From an uncultured Prevotellaceae bacterium (GTDB lineage Bacteria > Bacteroidota > Bacteroidia > Bacteroidales > UBA3663), in NCBI GenBank assembly GCA_900319235.1, contig ONNR01000004.1, positions 62,001-126,000 of the forward strand: a stretch of DNA of 64,000 nt, in the 5' to 3' direction. Position numbers and translations under genes: made by a program. The notes beneath the pieces were generated by a model that made no database searches, had not been told where the DNA came from, and saw nothing but the letters and a program-made list of their open reading frames with translations. Positions 24,941-33,374 of the stretch are shown one piece after another (the first letter of the stretch is position 1; the number at the start of each line of letters is the position of its first letter).

Positions 24941-24970
24941 CACGTGGTTTAGCCGTTAAATAACCACGTG
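24941..24970 (-). promoter_or_regulatory. Perfect 9-bp inverted repeat in the YiiX-like leader
   Basis: CACGTGGTT (24941-24949) and AACCACGTG (24962-24970), 12-bp loop. It lies just downstream of the -7 box, so it could be an operator or an RNA hairpin. Confidence 0.6.
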
Positions 24971-24985
24971 TAGCTTTTGTGGTGG

Positions 24986-25015
24986 CAAAGATAAATAAAA
25001 ACTTCAACGTTTCCA
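24986..25015 (-). promoter_or_regulatory. Promoter of the YiiX-like gene
   Basis: Minus strand: TTGG near 25015-25012, then TATCTTTG (24993-24986). The transcript would start near 24979. Confidence 0.65.
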
Positions 25016-25117
25016 AGAAAAGGTCCCATAAAAAGAAAACTATCACCCCATTTTAGTCATAAAAGTTGGCAAATATACTATTTTGGACATGCTAAAATGC
25101 AGTTTTTGGACCAAATA

Positions 25118-25149
25118 TTTGGAATTAATAGAAAAAAGTATTATTTTTG
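25118..25149 (+). promoter_or_regulatory. Promoter of the ileS operon
   Basis: TTTG (25118-25121), 20-nt spacer, TATTTTTG (25142-25149). The leader to the ATG is only about 17 nt, too short for a T-box. Confidence 0.8.
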
Positions 25150-25172
25150 CGCCCTAAAAATAGTACTATAAT

Positions 25173-28100
25173 ATGAAATTTGCAGAATATAATCAATTTA
25201 ATCTGTCAGAAATCAATAAAGAGGTTCTGAAGAATTGGGACGCCAAAGACGTCTTTGTTAAATCGATGACCACACGTGAGGGCCATCCTTCGTTTGTCTT
25301 CTACGAGGGTCCCCCGTCGGCCAATGGTATGCCTGGTATTCATCACGTAATGGCTCGTTCGATCAAGGATATATTCTGCCGTTTCAAGACGATGCAGGGC
25401 TTCCAGGTGAAGCGCAAGGCAGGATGGGATACTCACGGACTTCCTGTTGAGTTGGGCGTCGAGAAGATGCTCGGCATCACCAAGGAGGACATCGGCAAGA
25501 AGATTTCGGTGGACGACTACAATGCAGCTTGTCGCAAGGAGGTCATGAAATATACGAAGGAGTGGACCGACCTGACCCGCAAGATGGGTTACTGGGTCGA
25601 TCTCGATGATCCGTATATCACTTATGACAACCGTTATATCGAAACCCTCTGGTGGCTCCTCCAGCAACTCTATAACAAGGGCCTTCTCTATAAGGGATAT
25701 ACCATCCAACCTTATTCGCCTGCTGCAGGAACTGGTCTTTCGAGCCACGAGCTCAATCAGCCCGGCTGCTATCGCGATGTGAAGGATACCACGGTGACCG
25801 CTATCTTCAAGGCTCTTGATCCAAGACCTGAGATGACCGAGTGGGGACAGCCGGTTTTCGTTGCTTGGACCACTACACCTTGGACCCTGCCTTCGAATAC
25901 CGCACTTTGCGTTGGCCCGAATATCGACTATGTAGCCGTTCAGACCTTCAACCCCTACAATGGTGACAAGCTGACCGTCGTTATGGCAGAAGCACGCCTC
26001 AAGGCTTATCTTGCTGGCGAGGAACTTCATACACTTGCCGAGATGGAGGCTCTTGACCTCAACAAGGTCGATGGCCGCAAACTTCCTTATCGCATCGTAG
26101 GACGTTACAAGGGCAGTGACCTCGTAGGTATGAAGTACGAACAACTTTACCAGTGGGTGAAGCCATGTGAGCAGTTGAACGAACTTGCTGCTCCATATAT
26201 CAAGGAGTATGCCGAGCAGCATCCCGAGAAGGTCTTCACCTATGGTCAGGACCAGTTTGTCGAGATTGCCGAGAAGGCTTTCCGCGTCATCCCCGGTGAC
26301 TATGTGACCACTGAGGACGGTACGGGCATCGTGCATATTGCTCCTACCTTCGGTGCTGATGATGCCAAGGTCGCCAAGGCTGCTGAGGTTCCTGCACTCT
26401 ATATGGTCAATACTTTGGGCGAAACACGACCAATGGTTGACCTGACCGGCAAGTACTACAAGCGCGAGGAGCTGGCTCCCGCCTTTGTCGAGAAGTGTGT
26501 TGATCTCGATGCATATAGCGTTTATGAAGGCTGCTTCGTGAAGAATGCCTATGCCCCAGAGTTCAACAAGGATGGCAAGTACGATGCTGTCGCTGCTGAG
26601 AAGGCCGATGACCTCAACGTCATCATGAGCCTCGGTCTCAAGAAGGAACACAAGGCCTTCAAGATCGAGAAGCATGTGCACAACTATCCACATTGCTGGC
26701 GTACCGACAAGCCTGTGCTCTATTATCCTCTCGATTCTTGGTTCATTCGTTCCACCGCTTGCCGCGACAGGATGATCGAGCTCAACAAGACCATCAACTG
26801 GAAGCCGAAATCGACGGGTACCGGACGCTTTGGCGCATGGCTCGAGAACCTCAATGACTGGAATCTCAGCCGTTCGCGCTACTGGGGCACACCACTGCCT
26901 ATCTGGCGCAATCGTGACACACGTGAGGAATTGTGCATCGGTTCGGTCGAGGAACTCTATAACGAGATTGAGAAGGCCGTTGCTGCCGGTGTGATGGCAA
27001 AGAACCCGCTCAAGGAGAAGGGCTTTGTTCCTGGACTGATGGAGAAGGACAATTACGAGAAGATCGACCTCCATCGTCCTTATGTGGATGACATCAAGCT
27101 TGTCAGCAAGACGGGACATGTACTTACCCGTGAACTCGACCTTATCGACGTGTGGTTTGATTCTGGTGCGATGCCATACGCACAGATCCACTATCCGTTC
27201 GAAAACAAGGAAGCGTTCGACAATGGCAGTGTCTATCCTGCCGACTTCATCGCCGAGGGCGTTGACCAGACCCGTGGTTGGTTCTTCACCCTCCACGCCA
27301 TTGCCACTATGGTGTTTGATTCGGTATCCTACAAGGCTGTCGTATCGAATGGTCTTGTCCTTGCCAAGGATGGCCAGAAGATGTCAAAACGTTTGGGCAA
27401 TGCCATCGATCCCTTCGGAGCCATCGAGACCTATGGTTCTGATCCGCTCCGCTGGTATATGATCACCAACGCTTCGCCTTGGGACAACCTCAAGTTCGAC
27501 CCCGAAGGAGTGGTGGAGGTGAGCCGCAAGTTCTTCGGCACGCTCTTCAACACCTACAAACTCTTCGCCCTCTATGCCAACATCGATGGCTTTACAGGTC
27601 AGGAGCCCGAAGTAGCCATGGAGCAGCGTCCCGAGATTGACCGTTGGATCCTTTCTTCGCTCAACACCCTCGTCAAGGCTGTCGAGACCAATTTCGAGAA
27701 CTATGAGCCAACGATTGCCGGACGTCTCATCGAGACCTTCGTATGCGACAACCTGTCGAACTGGTACGTTCGTCTGAACCGCAAGCGTTTCTGGGGCGGT
27801 GAGATGAACGATGACAAGCTGGCAGCCTATCAGACGCTCTATTCCTGTCTGGAGACCGTTGCCAAACTCATGGCGCCCATCGCTCCATTCTATAGCGACA
27901 AGTTGTTCCTTGACCTCAATGCTGTATCAGGTCGTGACAAGTGCGAATCTGTTCATCTCTCCACCTTCCCGAAGGTAGGAGACAATGATGCTGCCCTTGA
28001 GCGCAAGATGCAGTTGGCACAGACTGTTACGTCACTCGTGCTCAGCATCCGCAAGACCTCGAAGATCAATGTGCGTCAACCACTCCAGACAATCCTGTTC

Positions 28101-28730
28101 CCCGCTATCGATGCCGAGCAGGCTGCAGATATCGAGGCAGTGAAGGACCTCATCCTCAGTGAGACCAACATCAAGGAACTCGTGATTGCCGGTGGCGACA
28201 GCCATGTGCTGGTCAAGAAGGTGAAGCCGAACTTCCGCGAACTGGGCAAGCGCTACGGCAAGCTTATGAAGTCGCTGGCTGCCGCTCTCGGAAGCCTTGA
28301 GCAGGAAAAGATTGCCGAACTCGAGAACGAAGGTCGTCTGGCCCTTGTCATTGATGGCACACCAGTCGAGATCAATACGGCTGATGTTGAGATCATCAGC
28401 GAAGATATGCCAGGCTGGAATGTTGCCAGCGAAGGCCGCGTAACCGTAGCGCTCGACATCACAGTCACCGAAGAACTCCGCAAGGAGGGCGTGGCTCGTG
28501 AGCTCATCAAGCGTATCCAGAACTATCGTAAGACAGCAGGCTTTGAAGTTACCGATCGTATCCAGATCGTATTTGAGCCTAATGAGAATACCAATACCGT
28601 AGTCGAACAGTACAAGGACTATATTGCAGGTCAGGTTCTTGCCACCAGCATCACAATCGGTGCAGTAGGTGAGGGGGCTGTCGACCTCGATATGGACGAC
28701 TACATTATCAAAGCGTCTATCACCAAATAA
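25173..28730 (+). CDS. ileS: Isoleucyl-tRNA synthetase (long type)
   Basis: An 1185-residue class I aminoacyl-tRNA synthetase charging tRNA-Ile (EC 6.1.1.5). The HIGH region reads PSANGMPGIHHVMAR, the KMSKS loop is DGQKMSKRLGN, and the editing-domain pattern VTTEDGTGIVHIAPTFG is present. Length and sequence style match the long, eukaryote-like IleRS usual in Bacteroidota, the type often linked to lower mupirocin sensitivity in other bacteria; that property is not shown here. It starts at the ATG directly after the promoter and leads an operon of five genes with gaps of 18, 11 and 6 nt and an 8-nt overlap: ileS, DksA-like, lspA, DUF4296, PBP4-type peptidase. Confidence 0.97.
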   Translation: MKFAEYNQFNLSEINKEVLKNWDAKDVFVKSMTTREGHPSFVFYEGPPSANGMPGIHHVMARSIKDIFCRFKTMQGFQVKRKAGWDTHGLPVELGVEKMLGITKEDIGKKISVDDYNAACRKEVMKYTKEWTDLTRKMGYWVDLDDPYITYDNRYIETLWWLLQQLYNKGLLYKGYTIQPYSPAAGTGLSSHELNQPGCYRDVKDTTVTAIFKALDPRPEMTEWGQPVFVAWTTTPWTLPSNTALCVGPNIDYVAVQTFNPYNGDKLTVVMAEARLKAYLAGEELHTLAEMEALDLNKVDGRKLPYRIVGRYKGSDLVGMKYEQLYQWVKPCEQLNELAAPYIKEYAEQHPEKVFTYGQDQFVEIAEKAFRVIPGDYVTTEDGTGIVHIAPTFGADDAKVAKAAEVPALYMVNTLGETRPMVDLTGKYYKREELAPAFVEKCVDLDAYSVYEGCFVKNAYAPEFNKDGKYDAVAAEKADDLNVIMSLGLKKEHKAFKIEKHVHNYPHCWRTDKPVLYYPLDSWFIRSTACRDRMIELNKTINWKPKSTGTGRFGAWLENLNDWNLSRSRYWGTPLPIWRNRDTREELCIGSVEELYNEIEKAVAAGVMAKNPLKEKGFVPGLMEKDNYEKIDLHRPYVDDIKLVSKTGHVLTRELDLIDVWFDSGAMPYAQIHYPFENKEAFDNGSVYPADFIAEGVDQTRGWFFTLHAIATMVFDSVSYKAVVSNGLVLAKDGQKMSKRLGNAIDPFGAIETYGSDPLRWYMITNASPWDNLKFDPEGVVEVSRKFFGTLFNTYKLFALYANIDGFTGQEPEVAMEQRPEIDRWILSSLNTLVKAVETNFENYEPTIAGRLIETFVCDNLSNWYVRLNRKRFWGGEMNDDKLAAYQTLYSCLETVAKLMAPIAPFYSDKLFLDLNAVSGRDKCESVHLSTFPKVGDNDAALERKMQLAQTVTSLVLSIRKTSKINVRQPLQTILFPAIDAEQAADIEAVKDLILSETNIKELVIAGGDSHVLVKKVKPNFRELGKRYGKLMKSLAAALGSLEQEKIAELENEGRLALVIDGTPVEINTADVEIISEDMPGWNVASEGRVTVALDITVTEELRKEGVARELIKRIQNYRKTAGFEVTDRIQIVFEPNENTNTVVEQYKDYIAGQVLATSITIGAVGEGAVDLDMDDYIIKASITK

Positions 28731-28748
28731 AAAACACATTTATAAGTT

Positions 28749-29141
28749 ATGGCAAACGAAGACAACATCAAAGTTCGTTACTCCGATGAGGAGCTTGCTG
28801 AGTTCAAAGTTATCGTTGAGGAAAAACTCAAGGAGGCTTTGGCCGAGTACAATGAGATTCGTGAGCGCATGCGTCATGGCGACAACGACGACCGCGACAC
28901 CGCTCCTATGTTCAAGAACATGGAAGATGGCGCCGAAACCCTTTCCCGTGAAGAACTCGGCCTCAAGGCCTCGCGTCTCGAGAAGTTCATCAAGGGTCTG
29001 CAGGGTGCATTGGTTCGTATCGAGAACAAGACCTATGGCATCTGCCGCGTCACTCATAAGCTTATTCCTAAGGAGCGTCTGCGTGCAGTGCCTCATGCTA
29101 CGCTCAGCGTAGAGGCCAAAGAGAAGCGCACTGGTAAATAA
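28749..29141 (+). CDS. DksA/TraR-family protein lacking zinc-finger cysteines
   Basis: A 130-residue cytoplasmic protein with an N-terminal charged helical hairpin (coiled coil, with the acidic DNDDRDTAP tip) and a C-terminal region in the DksA/TraR style: YGICRVTHKLIPKERLRAVPHATLSVEAK. In a typical member four Cys bind zinc (CxxC...CxxC). Here only one Cys remains (GIC), followed by Thr-His, and the second pair is Ser/Ala, so zinc binding is unlikely. Similar Cys-poor members occur in Bacteroidota. It may bind RNA polymerase through the secondary channel like DksA, but this is inferred from the fold. Its place between ileS and lspA is conserved in the phylum. Confidence 0.85.
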   Translation: MANEDNIKVRYSDEELAEFKVIVEEKLKEALAEYNEIRERMRHGDNDDRDTAPMFKNMEDGAETLSREELGLKASRLEKFIKGLQGALVRIENKTYGICRVTHKLIPKERLRAVPHATLSVEAKEKRTGK

Positions 29142-29152
29142 GTCTTTCTATA

Positions 29153-29869
29153 GTGAGTACTCGCAAAAAGCAAAGCCTGCTGGCCATTGGGCTCTTTCTG
29201 GCCCTTATCCTTATCGATCAGGTTATCAAGATTTATGTCAAGACGCACTTCTACCTTCGAGAGTCGGTAGAAGTGACGTCGTGGTTCTATCTGTCGTTCA
29301 TCGAAAACAATGGCATGGCCTATGGAATGGACTTCGTCGATAAGTATGTGCTTACGGGTTTCCGCATCCTGATGACGCTGCTTTTCGGCTGGGTGCTCTT
29401 CAAGGCCATCAGCAAACGTCTCGTCTCCACGGCCTTTGTAATCGTCGTCACAATGATCCTGGCAGGTGCTATGGGCAATATCATTGACTGCGTATTCTAT
29501 GGCCGTTGGTTTACCGACAGTTATGGACACGTGGCTCAATGGGCCGATGCGAGTGCCGGATTGATTCCACAGGGGGAATGGTTCAAGGGACGGGTGGTCG
29601 ATATGTTCTATTTCCCGTTGATTAACTTCGATTGGCCGGATTCATTTCCCGTTGGAGGGCAGGTAGTCAATTTCCTGGGTCTATCGTTTCGTTATCCCTC
29701 TTGGTTGCCTACCAGTGACGAACCGTTTATGTTCTTCAAGCCTGTATTCAATTTCGCTGACTCCTGCATCTCTGTGGGTGTAGTTCTGCTCATCCTCTTC
29801 TTCCGTCAGGATTTTGTACGTCTGGAGGAAGCGTATAATAAATATAAAAAAGAGGGAAACAAGAAATAA
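29153..29869 (+). CDS. lspA: Lipoprotein signal peptidase
   Basis: A 238-residue inner-membrane aspartyl protease (signal peptidase II, EC 3.4.23.36) that removes signal peptides of lipoproteins. Hydrophobic segments, GNIID (109-112), RVVDM with Asp150 and FNFAD with Asp203 are visible; the last two Asp should form the catalytic dyad. The family usually has about 160-170 residues; the extra length is mainly an insertion after GNIID (about 118-145) and another between the two catalytic Asp, common in Bacteroidota forms. The start is the GTG at 29153, 11 nt after the DksA-like gene; no ATG is available before the first membrane helix. The next gene encodes a lipoprotein. Confidence 0.93.
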   Translation: MSTRKKQSLLAIGLFLALILIDQVIKIYVKTHFYLRESVEVTSWFYLSFIENNGMAYGMDFVDKYVLTGFRILMTLLFGWVLFKAISKRLVSTAFVIVVTMILAGAMGNIIDCVFYGRWFTDSYGHVAQWADASAGLIPQGEWFKGRVVDMFYFPLINFDWPDSFPVGGQVVNFLGLSFRYPSWLPTSDEPFMFFKPVFNFADSCISVGVVLLILFFRQDFVRLEEAYNKYKKEGNKK

Positions 29870-29875
29870 CCTTGC

Positions 29876-30706
29876 ATGCGTAAACTCCTGTATCTCGTTC
29901 TTGCATTGGTCTCGCTTTCGGTCGCTGCGTCGTGTATCGACCGTCCGGATTTCGTGCTCGAAGAGGAACAGATGATCGACCTTTTGGTCGATGTTCATCG
30001 AGCCGAGGGTTTGCTTGAGATGCAGCAGCAGCAAGGTGCAGGTTTCGGTACCGACCTCGACACATATCAAAAGGAGATTATCGCTGCTGTTCTGCAGAAA
30101 CATGGTGTGTCGCGTTCTCGTTATGACTCGTCGCTGATGTGGTATGCCCAGCATCTGAAGTTGCTGACTCGTGTCTATGGACACGTCGATGAGCGACTTA
30201 AAGAGGAGCATGAGATGTGGAGCCTGCAAGTAACCGAGACACGCGATTTTGTCAATAGTATCGCTGGCGATTCCGTCGATTTGTGGACGTTGCGCGATCA
30301 CTTGATACTCGATAGTCGCCGCTACTCTGATATTCTTTTTTGGGAAATACCTTCCGACAGCAATTTCGTAGATGGCGACACACTTCGTTGGCGATTTATT
30401 ATCCGCCAGCTTTTGCCTGGTCAAAGGGTGCTCGCTTCCATCTCGCTTACCAAGTATGAACCCACCGAGGAGGAGCTGCGCCGTCAGGGCAAGAAGAAGC
30501 AGAATGAGCCATTGGGCGCACCCATCGGCTTTGACGCCAAGACAATTACGCAAAATGGGGAATGCCAGTTGATAGCCCGTGCTGACTCACTGCAGCCATT
30601 CCGTTCTGTAATACTCGGTCTCGTCCTTATGAATGACTCCAATAAGGCCGCGCCCGTCTTTGTCGATAGTATATCTTTGTTGCGAACTCATCTGAAAAAT
30701 GAATAG
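29876..30706 (+). CDS. DUF4296 lipoprotein
   Basis: A 276-residue lipoprotein of the DUF4296 family, a Bacteroidota-specific family of unknown role usually found next to lspA. The signal ends in the lipobox VAASC (Cys20). The conserved block MIDLLVDVHRAEGLLEMQQ...LQKHGVSRSRYDSSL (about residues 32-86) is helical. The C-terminal part is beta-rich and ends with a charged segment. It starts 6 nt after lspA and overlaps the following carboxypeptidase gene by 8 nt, so translation is probably coupled. No catalytic residues are visible. Confidence 0.85.
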   Translation: MRKLLYLVLALVSLSVAASCIDRPDFVLEEEQMIDLLVDVHRAEGLLEMQQQQGAGFGTDLDTYQKEIIAAVLQKHGVSRSRYDSSLMWYAQHLKLLTRVYGHVDERLKEEHEMWSLQVTETRDFVNSIAGDSVDLWTLRDHLILDSRRYSDILFWEIPSDSNFVDGDTLRWRFIIRQLLPGQRVLASISLTKYEPTEEELRRQGKKKQNEPLGAPIGFDAKTITQNGECQLIARADSLQPFRSVILGLVLMNDSNKAAPVFVDSISLLRTHLKNE

Positions 30707-31652
30707 GATATCCAAGATTTTCGTTTGTGCATTGCTCCAATTTGCTCTTTGCGTTGTGGGTGATGCACAAATGCGTTCACTTCCACCCATCTTCAAGGAT
30801 TGGATCAAGTCGGATGGCATGAAGCATGCTACTGTGAGTATGGAAATTGTGCGCTTACCCCGTACAGCTCCCCAACAGACCCCTGACTCACTCAACCCTG
30901 CCATCAATCGTGGGCGCGTGCTCTATAGTTATGACCCCGAGCGTCTGATGACACCGGCTTCGGTACTTAAACTTGTTACAGCAGCAACGGGTTTCCGTGT
31001 GCTTGGCCCCAACTACGTCTGGCCGGACAGTGTGCCGATGATTGATTCGGCCGATGTGCGTCTGCCTGGACTCGAACGGTTCAATCCCGACCTGCTTGTC
31101 GAGGACATCGAGGAATATATGCCGGGTCTTGACAATCTCTTGCCCGATAGTGGACAGATGTTGATGGATGTGATGGACCGCACGCTCGCCGAGAGCCTCA
31201 ATCTGCAGGCCGAGACATTGCTTCGCCTGCTCACACCGTCTTGTCGGCTCGATAGCGGATTGCTCAAGGTGCAGGACTATTGGCGGAAGAGGGGCCTCGA
31301 TATGGAGTCGCTGGTGATGTACGATGGCTGTGGAATTTCGCCCAGCGATCGTGTCACGGCTCATTTCATCAACTCCCTCCTTGCCGATATGCAATTTGAC
31401 GCACCTTTCCGAAAGGCGATGGCTGACATTGCGATGGAGGGTACGGTAAGGGAATTCCTGAAGAAAACACGTCTGTCGGGGCAGGGCCAGTTGAAGACAG
31501 GCACACTCAAGAATGTGGTGGCCTACGCCGGATATATCAGGGGATCGGATGGACGAACCTACGCTGTCACCATCTTTGTGGCAAACAACACCTGCAAGCA
31601 TGCTGAGGTGCGCAAGGAGATTGAAAAGTTGCTTCTTTCGCTTATTCCATAA
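30699..31652 (+). CDS. PBP4-type D-Ala-D-Ala carboxypeptidase, short form
   Basis: A 317-residue exported penicillin-binding protein of the S13 (DacB/PBP4) family, acting on peptidoglycan stem peptides in the periplasm. A signal peptide covers about residues 1-23. The three active-site motifs are all present: SVLK (Ser88, Lys91), SLN (166-168) and KTG (266-268). Family members usually have 450-500 residues; here the regions between the first two motifs (domains II and III) are largely missing, so the protein is a reduced form. It overlaps the DUF4296 gene by 8 nt and is the last gene of the ileS operon. No clear terminator hairpin follows it. Confidence 0.88.
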   Translation: MNRISKIFVCALLQFALCVVGDAQMRSLPPIFKDWIKSDGMKHATVSMEIVRLPRTAPQQTPDSLNPAINRGRVLYSYDPERLMTPASVLKLVTAATGFRVLGPNYVWPDSVPMIDSADVRLPGLERFNPDLLVEDIEEYMPGLDNLLPDSGQMLMDVMDRTLAESLNLQAETLLRLLTPSCRLDSGLLKVQDYWRKRGLDMESLVMYDGCGISPSDRVTAHFINSLLADMQFDAPFRKAMADIAMEGTVREFLKKTRLSGQGQLKTGTLKNVVAYAGYIRGSDGRTYAVTIFVANNTCKHAEVRKEIEKLLLSLIP

Positions 31653-31726
31653 TGCAATTTTTCGGTTTTCGTAGCCTTTTTCTTCTTTTTTCGCGTCAAT
31701 GTAATCGTTTTTTCAGGAAAAAGAGT

Positions 31727-31734
31727 TAACTTTG
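31727..31734 (+). promoter_or_regulatory. -7 box of the rsmI operon
   Basis: TAACTTTG at 31727-31734, about 35 nt before the ATG; the upstream element is a T-run rather than a clear TTTG. Confidence 0.65.
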
Positions 31735-31769
31735 CTGCCGACTCGTGCACCTGTAATAAAGATTGAACT

Positions 31770-32519
31770 ATGGCAAAGCTCTATGTTGTTCCAACGCCTG
31801 TCGGCAATCTGGAGGATATGACCTTCAGGGCTGTGAATGTGCTTAAGCAAGCCGACCTTATCCTGGCAGAGGACACGCGTACATCGAGTGTCCTGATGCA
31901 ACATTACGACATACACGTCCCGATGCAGAGCCACCACAAGTTCAATGAGCACGAGACGTCGGCACAGATGGCCGAAAAGATAGCCTCAGGTCTGAATGTC
32001 GCTTTGGTAAGCGACGCTGGTACCCCTGGCATCAGCGATCCCGGCTTTATGCTGGTGCGGGAATGTATCAGACTCGAAGTAGAGGTGGAATGTCTGCCTG
32101 GCGCAACCGCTTTCGTTCCAGCTCTTGTCCAGAGCGGCCTGCCCAACGAGAAGTTCTGCTTCGAAGGTTTCCTGCCACAGAAGAAGGGACGCGAGACACG
32201 GCTTCGCGAAATTGCTGCTGAGACACGCACGCAGATTATCTACGAAAGTCCTTATCGCCTCGTGAAGTCATTGATTCAGTTGGCACAGGTGATGGGCGAG
32301 GATCGTCCGGCTGCGGTTTGCCGTGAGATAAGCAAGAAGTTCGCCGAGACTCAACGAGGTACCCTTGGCGAGTTGATTGCCCATTTTACTGAGGTGGAGC
32401 CTAAAGGCGAAATAGTCCTTATCGTCGGCGGTGCCTCGGAGGGACCAAAGGAAAAGAAGATACATAAAAACAAATACAAGAATATCAATCAAAACGATGA
32501 TCAAGATGAAGAAAATTAG
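31770..32519 (+). CDS. rsmI: 16S rRNA (cytidine-1402-2'-O)-methyltransferase
   Basis: A 249-residue SAM-dependent enzyme (EC 2.1.1.198) that methylates C1402 in the decoding centre of 16S rRNA. The tetrapyrrole-methylase fold signatures are clear: YVVPTPVGNLEDMTFRA at the start, LILAEDTRTS, and LVSDAGTPGISDPG. The C-terminus is shortened to a Lys/Asn/Asp-rich tail (KNKYKNINQNDDQDEEN) in place of the usual domain, and it overlaps the following lipoprotein gene by up to 23 nt, which suggests the tail is secondary. First gene of a three-gene operon with the coiled-coil lipoprotein and metA. Confidence 0.94.
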   Translation: MAKLYVVPTPVGNLEDMTFRAVNVLKQADLILAEDTRTSSVLMQHYDIHVPMQSHHKFNEHETSAQMAEKIASGLNVALVSDAGTPGISDPGFMLVRECIRLEVEVECLPGATAFVPALVQSGLPNEKFCFEGFLPQKKGRETRLREIAAETRTQIIYESPYRLVKSLIQLAQVMGEDRPAAVCREISKKFAETQRGTLGELIAHFTEVEPKGEIVLIVGGASEGPKEKKIHKNKYKNINQNDDQDEEN

Positions 32520-33372
32520 TGCATTGTTCGCAGTTGTAATGGCTGTGGCACTCACCAGTTGCAATCAGGTGAGCAAGGAACAGTATCAGCAGGCTACCAG
32601 TACTAATGACAGCCTTATGTATGTAGCCCTCCAGCAGGGCAATGAGATTTATGAACTTTCGACCACTCTTAATGCTGTAAGTGACGAACTCAATCAGATC
32701 AATGGACAGATAGCCCTTTCCAATGGAGAGGATCAGAGCCTGGTGGCCAAACGTGAGCGTTTGCTGGAACAGATAGCCTTGGTTAAGCAGACCATTGAAG
32801 AGAAGCAGAAGGCTCTTGATGAACTCCAGAAGAAGTATAGTGCCCAGCTCGGGCAGAACAAGGTGCTCAAGCAGACCATCGAACGCCTTCAGAGTGAAGT
32901 GGCCGGCTACGAAACCAAGGTTGCCGAACTCAATGAGGCCGTGGCTACCAGAGAGCAGAAGATCGAGGGTCTCACCACCACACTGACTGAGACTCAGCAA
33001 ACGCTCGAGACGACTGTCGCTCAGAATGAGCAGCAGCAGGAGGTAATCAATACACAGGACGAGATGCTCAATACGGGCTATTATATCGTAGCCGACAAGA
33101 AGCGTCTAAAGGACCTTGGTCTGCTTGAAGGCGCCCTTCTTGCCAAGAAGCGCCTTACTCGTCAGGGCTTCTCTTCCGAAGGCTTCAACAAGGTAGACAT
33201 TCGCGAACTCAATGAACTTCCCCTTGGTGCCAAGAAGGTGGAGATCCTCTCTTCTCATCCAACAAATTCCTACGAACTCCGTGAGCAGGCCGATGGTACC
33301 CGCACACTCGTCATCAAGGATCCAACCGAGTTCTGGAGCAATACTCGTTTCCTCGTAGTAAAGACCAAGTAA
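32497..33372 (+). CDS. Coiled-coil lipoprotein, function unknown
   Basis: A 291-residue lipoprotein: MIKMKKISALFAVVMAVALTSC, with Cys22 in the lipobox. The ATG at 32506 would serve equally well and would still give a full signal. Residues about 35-205 are a long heptad-rich coiled coil (for example LVAKRERLLEQIALVKQTIEEKQKAL), and the last 90 residues form a globular part with YIVADKKRLKDLGLL and a C-terminal beta-rich end. This resembles a group of Bacteroidales lipoproteins of unknown role. The gene overlaps the 3' end of rsmI and ends 2 nt before metA, so all three are co-transcribed. It would sit in the periplasm anchored to a membrane. Confidence 0.8.
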   Translation: MIKMKKISALFAVVMAVALTSCNQVSKEQYQQATSTNDSLMYVALQQGNEIYELSTTLNAVSDELNQINGQIALSNGEDQSLVAKRERLLEQIALVKQTIEEKQKALDELQKKYSAQLGQNKVLKQTIERLQSEVAGYETKVAELNEAVATREQKIEGLTTTLTETQQTLETTVAQNEQQQEVINTQDEMLNTGYYIVADKKRLKDLGLLEGALLAKKRLTRQGFSSEGFNKVDIRELNELPLGAKKVEILSSHPTNSYELREQADGTRTLVIKDPTEFWSNTRFLVVKTK

Positions 33373-33374
33373 GA

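Noticed and set aside
25150..25172. T-box riboswitch before ileS
   Set aside because: The promoter leaves a leader of only about 17 nt.
25206..27296. 696-residue frame opposite ileS
   Set aside because: Antisense shadow of a highly conserved gene; no promoter or motif of its own.
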